In this document: positions 24,927-34,983 of the stretch, in pieces
Position numbering within the stretch: position 1 is the first letter of the stretch
Layout: each line of letters starts with the position of its first letter
Assembly (NCBI GenBank): GCA_050633625.1
Contig: JBOEGW010000003.1
Coordinates: 518,350 to 582,349 of the forward strand
Reading direction: 5' to 3'
Source: JBOEGW01 sp050633625
GTDB lineage: Bacteria; Pseudomonadota; Alphaproteobacteria; Rhodobacterales; Rhodobacteraceae
DNA: 64,000 nt
Notes under the pieces: model-generated
The model's input: only the letters and a program-made list of their open reading frames with translations
The model's database searches: none
What the model was told of the DNA's origin: nothing
Position numbers and translations under genes: made by a program

Positions 24927-25592
24927 ATGCGCTTCAATTTACCAATGGCCGCCTTGGCCCTTATTTCCACCACTGGTTTTGCGGTTGCACATGGGGATGT
25001 GTCCCCACAGCCTGTGAACACAGATATCTTGCCAGATGTTGGCGAGGAATGGCTCACAGAAAACCCCTACCGTGAAGATCCAGAAGCCTTTGCGGCGGCG
25101 ATCAAGATTGGCGATAGCGGCTACAACCAGAACTGTGCACGCTGTCACGGGCTTGGCGTTGTATCGGGTGGTTTGGCCCCGGATTTGCGATACCTTGAAG
25201 CCGAGGAATACGGTGATGAATGGTACATTGAACGGTTCCGCTATGGCTACACTCAAAACGGCACAACCAAAATGCCCGCTTTTGAGGAAGTGCTCGGCCA
25301 AAAGGCCGCATGGGCGATCCGCTCTTATATTGAAGCCCGCCCCGAAGACGGCGCTTTGGATGCCTTCGCAGATCGGCTGAGTGACATTCGCGATCAATTG
25401 ATGGCTGGCGAAGGCGATGCTGCGGCGATTGCGGCTGAGCTTGAGGAAATTAATGCCGGGGTGCTCACCGCCTCTGGCGCACCGGTGGCCGACAGTGCCG
25501 CCATCCGCGCGGCCCATCTGCTTGAGCAAGATGAGCCGGATTTCAATGGCGCTGGTGAGGCGCTTACAATTGGGTTGTCCGCAGCCGAGTAG
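24927..25592 (+). CDS. pedF: Cytochrome c-550 PedF-like
   Basis: A 221-residue periplasmic monohaem cytochrome. The ATG at 24927 has GGGAGGAAG upstream; the signal peptide ends FAVA, giving a mature N-terminus HGDVSPQPVNT that is typical of PedF. Haem binds at CARCH (C70, C73, H74); the Met ligand is probably in TKMPAFEEVL. A C-terminal helical extension (about 145-221) distinguishes it from the other cytochrome. In Pseudomonas, PedF accepts electrons from PQQ ethanol dehydrogenases. It is divergent from the binding-protein operon and followed 18 bases on by the XoxJ-like gene. Confidence 0.9.
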   Translation: MRFNLPMAALALISTTGFAVAHGDVSPQPVNTDILPDVGEEWLTENPYREDPEAFAAAIKIGDSGYNQNCARCHGLGVVSGGLAPDLRYLEAEEYGDEWYIERFRYGYTQNGTTKMPAFEEVLGQKAAWAIRSYIEARPEDGALDAFADRLSDIRDQLMAGEGDAAAIAAELEEINAGVLTASGAPVADSAAIRAAHLLEQDEPDFNGAGEALTIGLSAAE

Positions 25593-25610
25593 GCACGGAC
25601 AAAAGGGCAC

Positions 25611-26525
25611 ATGATCCGACACTTTGTCAGTTTCCTCCCCGAAACAGCGATGGGCCTTGCAGCGATTTGCCTCGCGGCAAGTCCGGCGCTGGCAAGGTGT
25701 GAGGGTTATGTGCCCCAACCGAAACCTCAAAACACCGGGCGCGAGATCGTGGGGGCCGACCTCGATCAAATCCAAGAGCGTGGCTATATCGAGTTCGCGG
25801 CCTATGAAGACTTTGCGCCTTGGTCCTATGAGGATGCTGGCAAGATTGTTGGCGTCGATGTGGAGATCGGCAAAATCATCGCTTCTGAGCTTGGGGTTGA
25901 GCCACGGTTCAAGCTGGTCACTGCGGGTGAAAACCTCGACGCCGATTTGCGCAACTGGCTTTGGAAAGGGCCAATCATTAGTGGTGCGGTGGCGAATGTG
26001 ATGTTGCACACCCCTTATGACAGCGAGTTTGCCTGTCGGGTTGAGCAAGTGGTCTTCACAGGCACCTATCATGTCGAAACGATCGGCATCGCCTATGATG
26101 AGGCCAAGTATCCCGAGGAAAAACCAATCCCCGCGTATTTTCGGTTTGATACGGTCGCCGTTGAGAACGATTCCATCGCTGATTTTTATCTCACCTCCTT
26201 TCCGGGAGGACAGCTCGGCCAGAACATTCGCCGCTACCCAACCATGCAAGATGCGATGCAGGGCCTTTCTGAAGGTGCAACAATGGCCGCGATGGGCCCT
26301 TTAGCGCAGCTTGAATTTGGCGCGGCTGATGGCATTGGTATCCACACCCCTCCCTTGCCCGGATTTGCTGTGGGCAAATGGACAATTGGCGTTGGGGTAC
26401 ACTTTGCCTATCGTCCACTTGCATACGCCGTTGGCGATGCGATCACAGCCGCCGTTCAGGACGGGCGGATTGAACAGATATTCACTGATTTCGGCTTGAC
26501 CTACAGCCCTCCTGAGCTGCGGTAA
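25611..26525 (+). CDS. xoxJ: XoxJ/MoxJ-like quinoprotein-associated binding protein
   Basis: A 304-residue periplasmic protein with the amino-acid-binding-protein fold (SBP family 3): RGYIEFAAYEDFAPWSYEDAGK, GVDVEIGKIIASELG and the block RNWLWKGPIISGAVANVMLH specific to the MoxJ/XoxJ group. The signal peptide ends ASPALA. XoxJ proteins are thought to help mature XoxF, perhaps by inserting PQQ or metal; crystal work shows a large cavity but no ligand. It follows pedF by 18 bases and is followed by a hairpin and the cox genes. Confidence 0.85.
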   Translation: MIRHFVSFLPETAMGLAAICLAASPALARCEGYVPQPKPQNTGREIVGADLDQIQERGYIEFAAYEDFAPWSYEDAGKIVGVDVEIGKIIASELGVEPRFKLVTAGENLDADLRNWLWKGPIISGAVANVMLHTPYDSEFACRVEQVVFTGTYHVETIGIAYDEAKYPEEKPIPAYFRFDTVAVENDSIADFYLTSFPGGQLGQNIRRYPTMQDAMQGLSEGATMAAMGPLAQLEFGAADGIGIHTPPLPGFAVGKWTIGVGVHFAYRPLAYAVGDAITAAVQDGRIEQIFTDFGLTYSPPELR

Positions 26526-26540
26526 GCCCAACCAAACAAA

Positions 26541-26560
26541 GGCCCCCATGTTTGCGGGCC
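26541..26560 (+). terminator. Hairpin between xoxJ and coxG
   Basis: GGCCC and GGGCC bracket a 10-base loop; no T-run follows. It may act as a weak terminator or transcript end stabiliser separating the pedF-xoxJ pair from the cox operon. Confidence 0.4.
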
Positions 26561-26584
26561 ATCAATTAATGGAGAGACTACACT

Positions 26585-27118
26585 ATGGAAATGTCCGATA
26601 GCCGCGAGATCAAAGCCGACCGCATGACGGTTTGGGCCGGGATTTTGTCGCCGGAAGTTTTGAAATCCTGCGTACCGGGATGTCAGGAGATGACTGGCTC
26701 GGCAGAAGATGGTTTTGAAGCGCTGGTCGTCCAGAAAGTCGGCCCTGTGAAAGCAACCTTCAGAGGCGTTGTGGTTCTGACTGATGTGATCGAAGGCGAG
26801 AGCCTGACGCTGAGCGGGGAAGGCAAAGGCGGCGCGGCGGGGTTTGCGAAGGGCGGCGCGAAGCTTAAGCTCGAAGACCTGCCAGGGGGCAGCACCAAGC
26901 TGATTTACGACGTCGAAGCTAAGGTTGGCGGGAAGCTCGCCCAACTTGGTTCGCGCATTATTGATGGTTTTGCCAAGAAGATGGCGGACCAGTTTTTTGC
27001 AACATTTGCCGAGACCGTTGAAGGCGGCGGCGAGAGCGACAGCTCAGATGACGGGGCTGAAACGGCCACGACAGACGATGAAAAGAAAGGCTGGCTCAAG
27101 CGCACGCTTGGCCGCTGA
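26585..27118 (+). CDS. coxG: CoxG-like SRPBCC protein
   Basis: A 177-residue protein of the CO dehydrogenase subunit G family. Visible blocks: VWAGILSPEVLKSCVPGCQEM, VGPVKATFRGVV, and the late helix GSRIIDGFAKKMADQFFATF. CoxG in Oligotropha recruits the CO dehydrogenase to the membrane. Here the C-terminus ends in an acidic Ser/Asp linker and a basic amphipathic tail (KKGWLKRTLGR) that could serve membrane binding. It is the first gene of coxGSLM, 27 bases before coxS. Confidence 0.9.
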   Translation: MEMSDSREIKADRMTVWAGILSPEVLKSCVPGCQEMTGSAEDGFEALVVQKVGPVKATFRGVVVLTDVIEGESLTLSGEGKGGAAGFAKGGAKLKLEDLPGGSTKLIYDVEAKVGGKLAQLGSRIIDGFAKKMADQFFATFAETVEGGGESDSSDDGAETATTDDEKKGWLKRTLGR

Positions 27119-27145
27119 GAAATTCGAAAAGGGAGGACTTAAACA

Positions 27146-27625
27146 ATGACCAAAATCACGATGACCGTGAACGGAAAAACCGTTTCGGGCGAAACCGAGG
27201 GGCGCACTTTGCTGGCCGAATTCCTGCGCGGAAGCGGGCTGACGGGCACGCATATCGGCTGCGATACCGCACAATGCGGCGCATGTACTGTCCATGTGAA
27301 TGGCAAGTCGGTGAAATCCTGCAACATGTTCGCGCAAGAAGCGGATGGCGCTGAGGTGTCCACCGTTGAGGGCATGGCGAATGAAGACGGCACCTTGGGC
27401 ACGATCCAGCAGTCGTTCCAAGACCACCACGGCCTCCAGTGCGGGTTCTGCACACCGGGCATGGTCATGGCGGCTTCGGCCCTGCTGAAGGAAAACCCCA
27501 AGCCGACCGAAGCAGAAGTGCGCAAGTACATCTCCGGCAATATCTGCCGCTGCACCGGTTACCACAACATTGTGAAAGCGATCATGGCCGCCTCCGGGCA
27601 GGACGTGCCCGCTGTCGCCAGCTAA
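27146..27625 (+). CDS. coxS: Molybdenum hydroxylase iron-sulfur subunit (CoxS)
   Basis: A 159-residue protein with two [2Fe-2S] clusters. The plant-type ferredoxin cysteines lie in GCDTAQCGACTVHVNG with a further Cys about a dozen residues on, and the helical-domain cysteines lie in CGFCTPGMVM and CRCTGYHNIV. It passes electrons from the molybdenum site in CoxL to FAD in CoxM. Start follows GGGAGG. Order coxS-coxL-coxM is that of form II (putative) CO dehydrogenases, whereas form I is coxM-coxS-coxL. Confidence 0.95.
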   Translation: MTKITMTVNGKTVSGETEGRTLLAEFLRGSGLTGTHIGCDTAQCGACTVHVNGKSVKSCNMFAQEADGAEVSTVEGMANEDGTLGTIQQSFQDHHGLQCGFCTPGMVMAASALLKENPKPTEAEVRKYISGNICRCTGYHNIVKAIMAASGQDVPAVAS

Positions 27626-27650
27626 TAAACAAACAATAGGGAGAGACACT

Positions 27651-30023
<2,373 letters not shown>

Positions 30024-30080
30024 GGCACACCAAGGCCGCCGTTTGGGGCAACCCGGACGGCGCGCCGAAGGGAGAGAAAC

Positions 30081-30869
30081 ATGTATAACTTTGAACTTAT
30101 CAAACCAACGACCGTGGAAGAGGCGGTTGCCGCTTTGGCGGATGATGAGGCGCAGGCGCTGTCCGGTGGACAAACCCTGATCCCAACCATGAAACAGCGC
30201 CTTGCCGGGTCAGAAAAGCTCGTCAGCCTCACTGGCATCGACGCGCTCAAAGGCGTGAGCGTCGCGGACGGCGTGATGACGATTGGCGCGGCCACAACCC
30301 ACGCTGAAGTCGCCGTTGCGGCGAAGTCTGATTACCCGGCGCTGGCCGCTCTTGCGGGGCAAATCGGTGATCCGCATGTGCGCAACCGGGGCACAATCGG
30401 CGGCTCGCTCGCCAACAATGACCCAGCGGCCTGTTACCCCTCTGCCGCTTTGGCATCGGGGGCGACCATCGTCACCAACACACGGGAAATTGCGGCGGAT
30501 GACTACTTCCAAGGCATGTTCACAACAGCTTTGGATGAGGGCGAGATCGTGACAGCGGTCAAATTCCCAATCCCAACGGCAGCGTCCTACCAGAAGTTCG
30601 AACAGCCTGCTTCGCGCTTCTCGTTGACGGGTGTGTTCTTGGCGAAATACGCGGACGGTGTGCGCGTTGCGGTCACAGGTGCATCGAACGAAGGCGTGTT
30701 CCGCTGGACGGATGGCGAAGCGGCCCTGTCGGGCAATTTCTCGGCCGATGCGATTGCGGACCTGACCGTTGATGCCTCCAGCATGATCCAAGATTTGCAC
30801 GGCTCGCCCGAGTACCGCGCGCATCTTGTGAAGGTCATGACCAAGCGCGCGGTTGCCGCAGCAGGCTAA
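30081..30869 (+). CDS. coxM: Molybdenum hydroxylase FAD-binding subunit (CoxM)
   Basis: A 262-residue flavoprotein of the CoxM family. FAD-contact motifs are visible as LSGGQTLIPTM (about 32-42) and GTIGGSLANNDPA (about 107-119). It takes electrons from CoxS and hands them to the respiratory chain. It starts after GGGAGAG and ends 22 bases before a strong terminator, so it closes the coxGSLM operon. Slightly shorter than Oligotropha CoxM (288), as usual for form II. Confidence 0.94.
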   Translation: MYNFELIKPTTVEEAVAALADDEAQALSGGQTLIPTMKQRLAGSEKLVSLTGIDALKGVSVADGVMTIGAATTHAEVAVAAKSDYPALAALAGQIGDPHVRNRGTIGGSLANNDPAACYPSAALASGATIVTNTREIAADDYFQGMFTTALDEGEIVTAVKFPIPTAASYQKFEQPASRFSLTGVFLAKYADGVRVAVTGASNEGVFRWTDGEAALSGNFSADAIADLTVDASSMIQDLHGSPEYRAHLVKVMTKRAVAAAG

Positions 30870-30886
30870 ACCGCCCATACGAAACG

Positions 30887-30921
30887 AGAAAAGCCCCGGT
30901 CATGCGCCGGGGCTTTTTGTT
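30887..30921. terminator. Rho-independent terminator after coxM
   Basis: AAGCCCCGG (30891-30899), loop TCATGCG, CCGGGGCTT then a T-run. The A-run on the left makes it usable in both directions, so it can also end the minus-strand apbE transcript at 30940. Confidence 0.93.
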
Positions 30922-30939
30922 TTTGGGCTTTTGACGGGG

Positions 30940-31812
30940 TTAGCTCAAGCGCAATACGCGCCCCTTATCATCAACGAAACGCGCTGTGATCTGGCTGTCG
31001 AGACCGGACAAAATCCGGCGCGCTTGGGTTTCATCGGCAAGGCACAGCGCGGTGGACAGCCCGTCAGCCAACATCGCATTGGGCGCTTCCACCGACACGG
31101 TTGACCATTGCGCCGCGTGCCTTGGAGCAAAGATATGCCCGCCTTCGCCAAGCAACATCGCCCGTGGAGAAGACGTGGCGACCGCCCGATCCTTAAGGGA
31201 CAGAGCCGCCACCAACCCCGCCTTTGGATCCTGCATGCCCACCTGCCATGGCCCGCCCAGGCCGACAAATTCACCGACATTCACCAAGACATCGCCAAAT
31301 CCGCGCGCCTTAAGAGCGTTCGCGACTTGATCCGTGGCATAGCCCTGCGCAATGCCGTTTAACGTGAGGGCCTGACCACGCCCAAGGCGGATTTTCGCGC
31401 CGAGCGTCACCCGATCCCAACCAATTGCCGCGGTGGCAAGGCGTTCGTCCTCTGCCCGCGCGCGGGCTTGCCAAAGCGGCTGGACTGTAGGGTCAAACAA
31501 ACCTTCGGTTGCATGATGGAGCAGATGCGCTTGCGCCAATACGGTTTCCATGTCCGGTGAAGCTGTTAGCCCCCCGCGCGCATTGAGCCGCGACAGCTCT
31601 GAGGCGGGATCATAAAGGCTGAAAGTCGCCTCCATGCGCGCAAGAATGGATCGCACTTCCCGCAATGCCCCATCCGTGATCGCGCTTGGCCCTGTCAGCG
31701 TAACAGAAGCCTCAGCGCCCAGCGCGTGCCCGCTCCATGTGCGTGTTTGCGCCAAAGCGGGCATGGCCACACAAGCGCCGGCGGCAATACTCAAGAAACG
31801 ACGACGATCCAT
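30940..31812 (-). CDS. apbE: FAD:protein FMN transferase (ApbE/NosX-like)
   Basis: A 290-residue periplasmic flavin transferase. The ATG shares a base with the stop of the NosR-like gene (TAATG), and the protein opens with a twin-arginine type signal (DRRRFLSIAAGACVAMPALAQ). Family blocks visible: MEATFSLYDPASELSRLN, GLFDPTVQPLW, LNGIAQGYATDQV, VNVGEFVGLG and a late Asp/Ser region. ApbE attaches FMN through a phosphoester to a Thr or Ser in target proteins. The adjacent NosR-like protein has such a target motif, so it is the evident substrate, as NosX is for NosR. Confidence 0.92.
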   Translation of the reverse strand: MDRRRFLSIAAGACVAMPALAQTRTWSGHALGAEASVTLTGPSAITDGALREVRSILARMEATFSLYDPASELSRLNARGGLTASPDMETVLAQAHLLHHATEGLFDPTVQPLWQARARAEDERLATAAIGWDRVTLGAKIRLGRGQALTLNGIAQGYATDQVANALKARGFGDVLVNVGEFVGLGGPWQVGMQDPKAGLVAALSLKDRAVATSSPRAMLLGEGGHIFAPRHAAQWSTVSVEAPNAMLADGLSTALCLADETQARRILSGLDSQITARFVDDKGRVLRLS

Positions 31813-33884
31813 TACGCGGCCCCCTGTTTTTTCGCGGCCACGATCAGCGGCACGCATTTCTTTGGGTCATCGAAAATGGTCACGCAATCAAGGCAGCCGA
31901 AGCATTCCGAGTACTCAATTTCGCCAGTTTTCTTGATGGCATTGTAATTGCATTTCACTTTGCACAGCTGACAGGGCGCGCCGCATTCCGAGCGCCGCTC
32001 GATCCACTTTCGCCCGCGCAACAGCCCGCCAAGCGCCATGAACGCCCCAAGCGGGCAAACGTAACGGCAAAACCCTTTGTAGAGCACCATAGACAGGACA
32101 AGCCAGAAAACGGCGTACGCGACATAGTACCATTCGCGGATGAAAAAAGTGGTGATCGCCGTTTTGAACGGTTCAATCTCCATTGCCTTATCAACGTGAT
32201 CTGGCGCGAGAAAATACAGCGCCACAAGCCCTGCGAGAAACACATATTTCAGGCCCTTGAGCCGGTGGTCCCAAAGGTCCGGAACGCGGAATTCCGGCAA
32301 GCGAAACACGCGGCCAAGGTGGTGCGCAAATTCTTGCATCGCCCCAAAGGGGCAGAGCCAACCGCAAAACAAGCCGCGCCCCCAGAGCAAAAAGCCAAGG
32401 ATCGCAGCGACCCAAATGAGCAATCCAAACGGGTCATAGACCAAGAACGTGTAGCCGCCTCCCGTCACTGTCGCCCTTATCGCACCAATGACAGTCACAA
32501 TCGAAAGTTGCCCCTGCCCCCACCAGCCAACAAATCCGATGACAAATGCCAGGATCGTCAACCGAATGGGCGTGTAGTGACGCAAACCGGCCAGCCAGCT
32601 TTGGCCAAAAAACAGCAGCGGCATCAGAACGCCCAAGAACACGCCAGCAATCGCCAGATCCAATCGCCGTGTCTTGAGTGCTGAGACAAAGGGACTATCG
32701 ACTTTTGTGACTGCTCCGCGCGAGAAAAACCGCTCCGGCGAGCTTCCTTCAAGAGTGAAGGGAACGGGACCAACTTCGGGTTGGAAAATCCCGTGTTTGC
32801 GTTGCACTTCCAGGGTGATTGACCATGGGCGCATCGGATCAAAACCAAGCCGCCGATCTGTGCGCAGGATCAGCGCCGCGCCTTCGGGCACGCCTTCGGC
32901 CAAGGTCAGGTACAAATCGGCATCGCGCAGCGCAATCGGCAGCCCATCTTGCGCCGCAGTGATCAAGTCAGGCGAAGTGTTTCGTATGAAGTCTTCGGTG
33001 ACAAGCCCATGCCGCGCAGCTTCGATGAGTAAGATCGGTTCTGCTTCGGGGGTGATTGACAAAAAGTCTTGAAGTTCTTGATAGGTTTGATCGGACAAAA
33101 CCGTGCGCGCGATCGAACGCGGGCCGATGTCGATCGCCCAAAGATCAATATAGGGCTGGTCTGGGTTGGCCAGCGCTTCGGGGTCATCCCCTGCCCAGAT
33201 CGTCCCTTCGAAGGTCGCCTGAACCTCGCTGTTGGACACCACCAAACGGTTCGCGATGCCTTGGTCAACAAGGTCGTTCCACGTCAGAGTTTCGTCGACA
33301 TCTGGATCGGGAAAGGCTGGCGGCTCGGTGGAGAGACCCTGCATTTTCTCGCGCGCAACGGCGCGGGCGGCGGCCATGATGCTCTCATGAGCAATCCGCA
33401 CGCTTGCTGTTGCTTTGGTCACCCCGTCCAGATAGGTCAAGCTCCCCGCGCCGCTGCTTTGATCCCCGTAAGGCACGCCAACGGCGAAATTTGTGGCGAT
33501 ATTCTCGCCTGCGTATTGGGTGAGGTATTCTTCAAGCCGATGCGTGCCAAGGCCGGCCACGAATATCGGCTCGTTATGGTCAATCAATAAGACGTCTACG
33601 AAGTTGCCATCCAAATCCATGATGACAAGCAAACGAATGGTATCGCCGCCAAAGCCAGGAATGGGGGCGAGCATTGTCGTTTCAAACACATACCCAGCTG
33701 ATCCGCCGCCGGAGTTCAAAAACTCCCAAACCCCTTGGTCATTGATTTTCTCGCCCAGCGCCATGGGGGCACGGATAAAGGCGGCGGCTTGCGCATCGCT
33801 CAACGGTGCGCTGGGTTTTGCTTCGGCCGCAATAGGCCACAAGAAAACAAACACCATCCAAAAACATGCTGCAACGCGTGCCAT
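31812..33884 (-). CDS. NosR/NirI-family membrane flavo-iron-sulfur protein
   Basis: A 690-residue protein with a signal peptide, a periplasmic FMN-binding domain carrying the flavinylation motif DGVTKAT (153-159, acceptor probably T159), then a second periplasmic region, about six membrane helices (from about 400) and two polyferredoxin-type clusters. CGWLCPFGA and CRYVCPLGA lie at membrane helix ends, and CGAPCQLCKVKC and CFGCLDC carry cytoplasmic [4Fe-4S] ligands. This is the NosR layout that moves electrons from the quinol pool to the periplasm. No nosZ or nir gene is in the window, so the partner is unknown. Translationally coupled to apbE. Confidence 0.9.
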   Translation of the reverse strand: MARVAACFWMVFVFLWPIAAEAKPSAPLSDAQAAAFIRAPMALGEKINDQGVWEFLNSGGGSAGYVFETTMLAPIPGFGGDTIRLLVIMDLDGNFVDVLLIDHNEPIFVAGLGTHRLEEYLTQYAGENIATNFAVGVPYGDQSSGAGSLTYLDGVTKATASVRIAHESIMAAARAVAREKMQGLSTEPPAFPDPDVDETLTWNDLVDQGIANRLVVSNSEVQATFEGTIWAGDDPEALANPDQPYIDLWAIDIGPRSIARTVLSDQTYQELQDFLSITPEAEPILLIEAARHGLVTEDFIRNTSPDLITAAQDGLPIALRDADLYLTLAEGVPEGAALILRTDRRLGFDPMRPWSITLEVQRKHGIFQPEVGPVPFTLEGSSPERFFSRGAVTKVDSPFVSALKTRRLDLAIAGVFLGVLMPLLFFGQSWLAGLRHYTPIRLTILAFVIGFVGWWGQGQLSIVTVIGAIRATVTGGGYTFLVYDPFGLLIWVAAILGFLLWGRGLFCGWLCPFGAMQEFAHHLGRVFRLPEFRVPDLWDHRLKGLKYVFLAGLVALYFLAPDHVDKAMEIEPFKTAITTFFIREWYYVAYAVFWLVLSMVLYKGFCRYVCPLGAFMALGGLLRGRKWIERRSECGAPCQLCKVKCNYNAIKKTGEIEYSECFGCLDCVTIFDDPKKCVPLIVAAKKQGAA

Positions 33885-34004
33885 AAATCTCCTCCACAGG
33901 GCGGGATGCTATGAGGCGAAGGCCACTTGGCACATAAGACCATAGTCCAAGGCGCGCGCGACTGGCTTGACAGGCCCGCACGGCTCAGGTGCTGTGGCGC
34001 TAGG

Positions 34005-34781
34005 ATGAAGCGACAAGACCCCTCCCCCTACCAAAGCCCCGGATGGCTTGTGATCACGGTCTCGCTCGGCGCGTTCTTCGTGCTGTGGTTCTTGGCGGCG
34101 TGGCGCACGGGAGATGAGACCGTTCTGCCGCGCCCAGATGTGGTTGCTGCCGTGTTTTGGGAAGAGCTGACGCAGGGGCCCTTATTGGGCCATCTCTGGG
34201 CCACCCTTCGGCGGGTTCTCTTGGCATTTGGTTTGGCGATGGGGATTGGGGCTGTCCTTGGGTTTGTGCTTGCGCGGCGCCCGGCGTTGGATCGTTGGGC
34301 AAACCCTTGGGTCGTCGTGATATTGAATATCCCGGCACTTGTGGTGATTGTGTTGTGCTATCTCTGGATTGGTCTCAACGAGGTGGCCGCGATCACCGCT
34401 GTCACGGTGAACAAGACGGCAATGGTTTTGGTCACTGTGCGCGAAGGCGCGCGTGGGCTGTCGCGCCCGCTGGCGGATATGGCGCAGGTGTATCGGATGC
34501 CTCCGTTGGCTGAATTTCGCCATGTGACTTTGCCCCAACTCGCACCATTTTTGTCCGCCGCGGCGCGTAATGGGATCGCGGTGATATGGAAGATCGTTTT
34601 GGTTGTTGAATTCCTGGGGCGGTCAAATGGGATTGGCTTCCAGATCCATATGTACTTCTCTCTATTTGATACAGCTCATGTCCTTGCTTATGCCGCGAGT
34701 TTTGTGGCGATCATGCTTGTGATCGAATACGTCGCGCTGCGCCCGCTGGACCAAGTTGCGGGACGCTGGCACGCACGCTAA
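34005..34781 (+). CDS. NitT/TauT-type ABC transporter permease
   Basis: A 258-residue inner-membrane permease with six hydrophobic segments and the ATPase-contact (EAA) loop at about 165-185 (LADMAQVYRMPPLAEFRHV then LPQLAPF). It belongs to the SsuC/TauC-like family. No binding protein or ATPase is next to it. The only unpaired partners of this class are the genes at 18437 and 19431, so the three may form one importer with split genes. It is divergent from the NosR-like gene, with start codons 120 bases apart. An alternative upstream start exists but lacks a ribosome site. Confidence 0.87.
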   Translation: MKRQDPSPYQSPGWLVITVSLGAFFVLWFLAAWRTGDETVLPRPDVVAAVFWEELTQGPLLGHLWATLRRVLLAFGLAMGIGAVLGFVLARRPALDRWANPWVVVILNIPALVVIVLCYLWIGLNEVAAITAVTVNKTAMVLVTVREGARGLSRPLADMAQVYRMPPLAEFRHVTLPQLAPFLSAAARNGIAVIWKIVLVVEFLGRSNGIGFQIHMYFSLFDTAHVLAYAASFVAIMLVIEYVALRPLDQVAGRWHAR

Positions 34782-34983
34782 ATCCTGACAAGTCGCGTTT
34801 GCGCATGGACTCTAAATGCGCTTCGCTCTCAATTGTATACAATGGCACACATTGACTTGCGCCGCCCAACGCTTTAGGCGACAAGGCGAGTGAGTTGACG
34901 GCTTGGCAAGGATTCTGTGCCAGACGCATCACATCATATTTCTAACGCCCTTCCACGGGGCGCACAGCTTGGAGAGCATCACC

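Noticed and set aside
24939..26249. 436-residue open frame antisense to pedF and xoxJ
   Set aside because: Spans two real genes with clear signals on the plus strand and shows no domain.
31737..32684. 315-residue plus-strand frame opposite the NosR-like and apbE genes
   Set aside because: Antisense shadow; the minus-strand proteins have full cysteine motifs and translational coupling.
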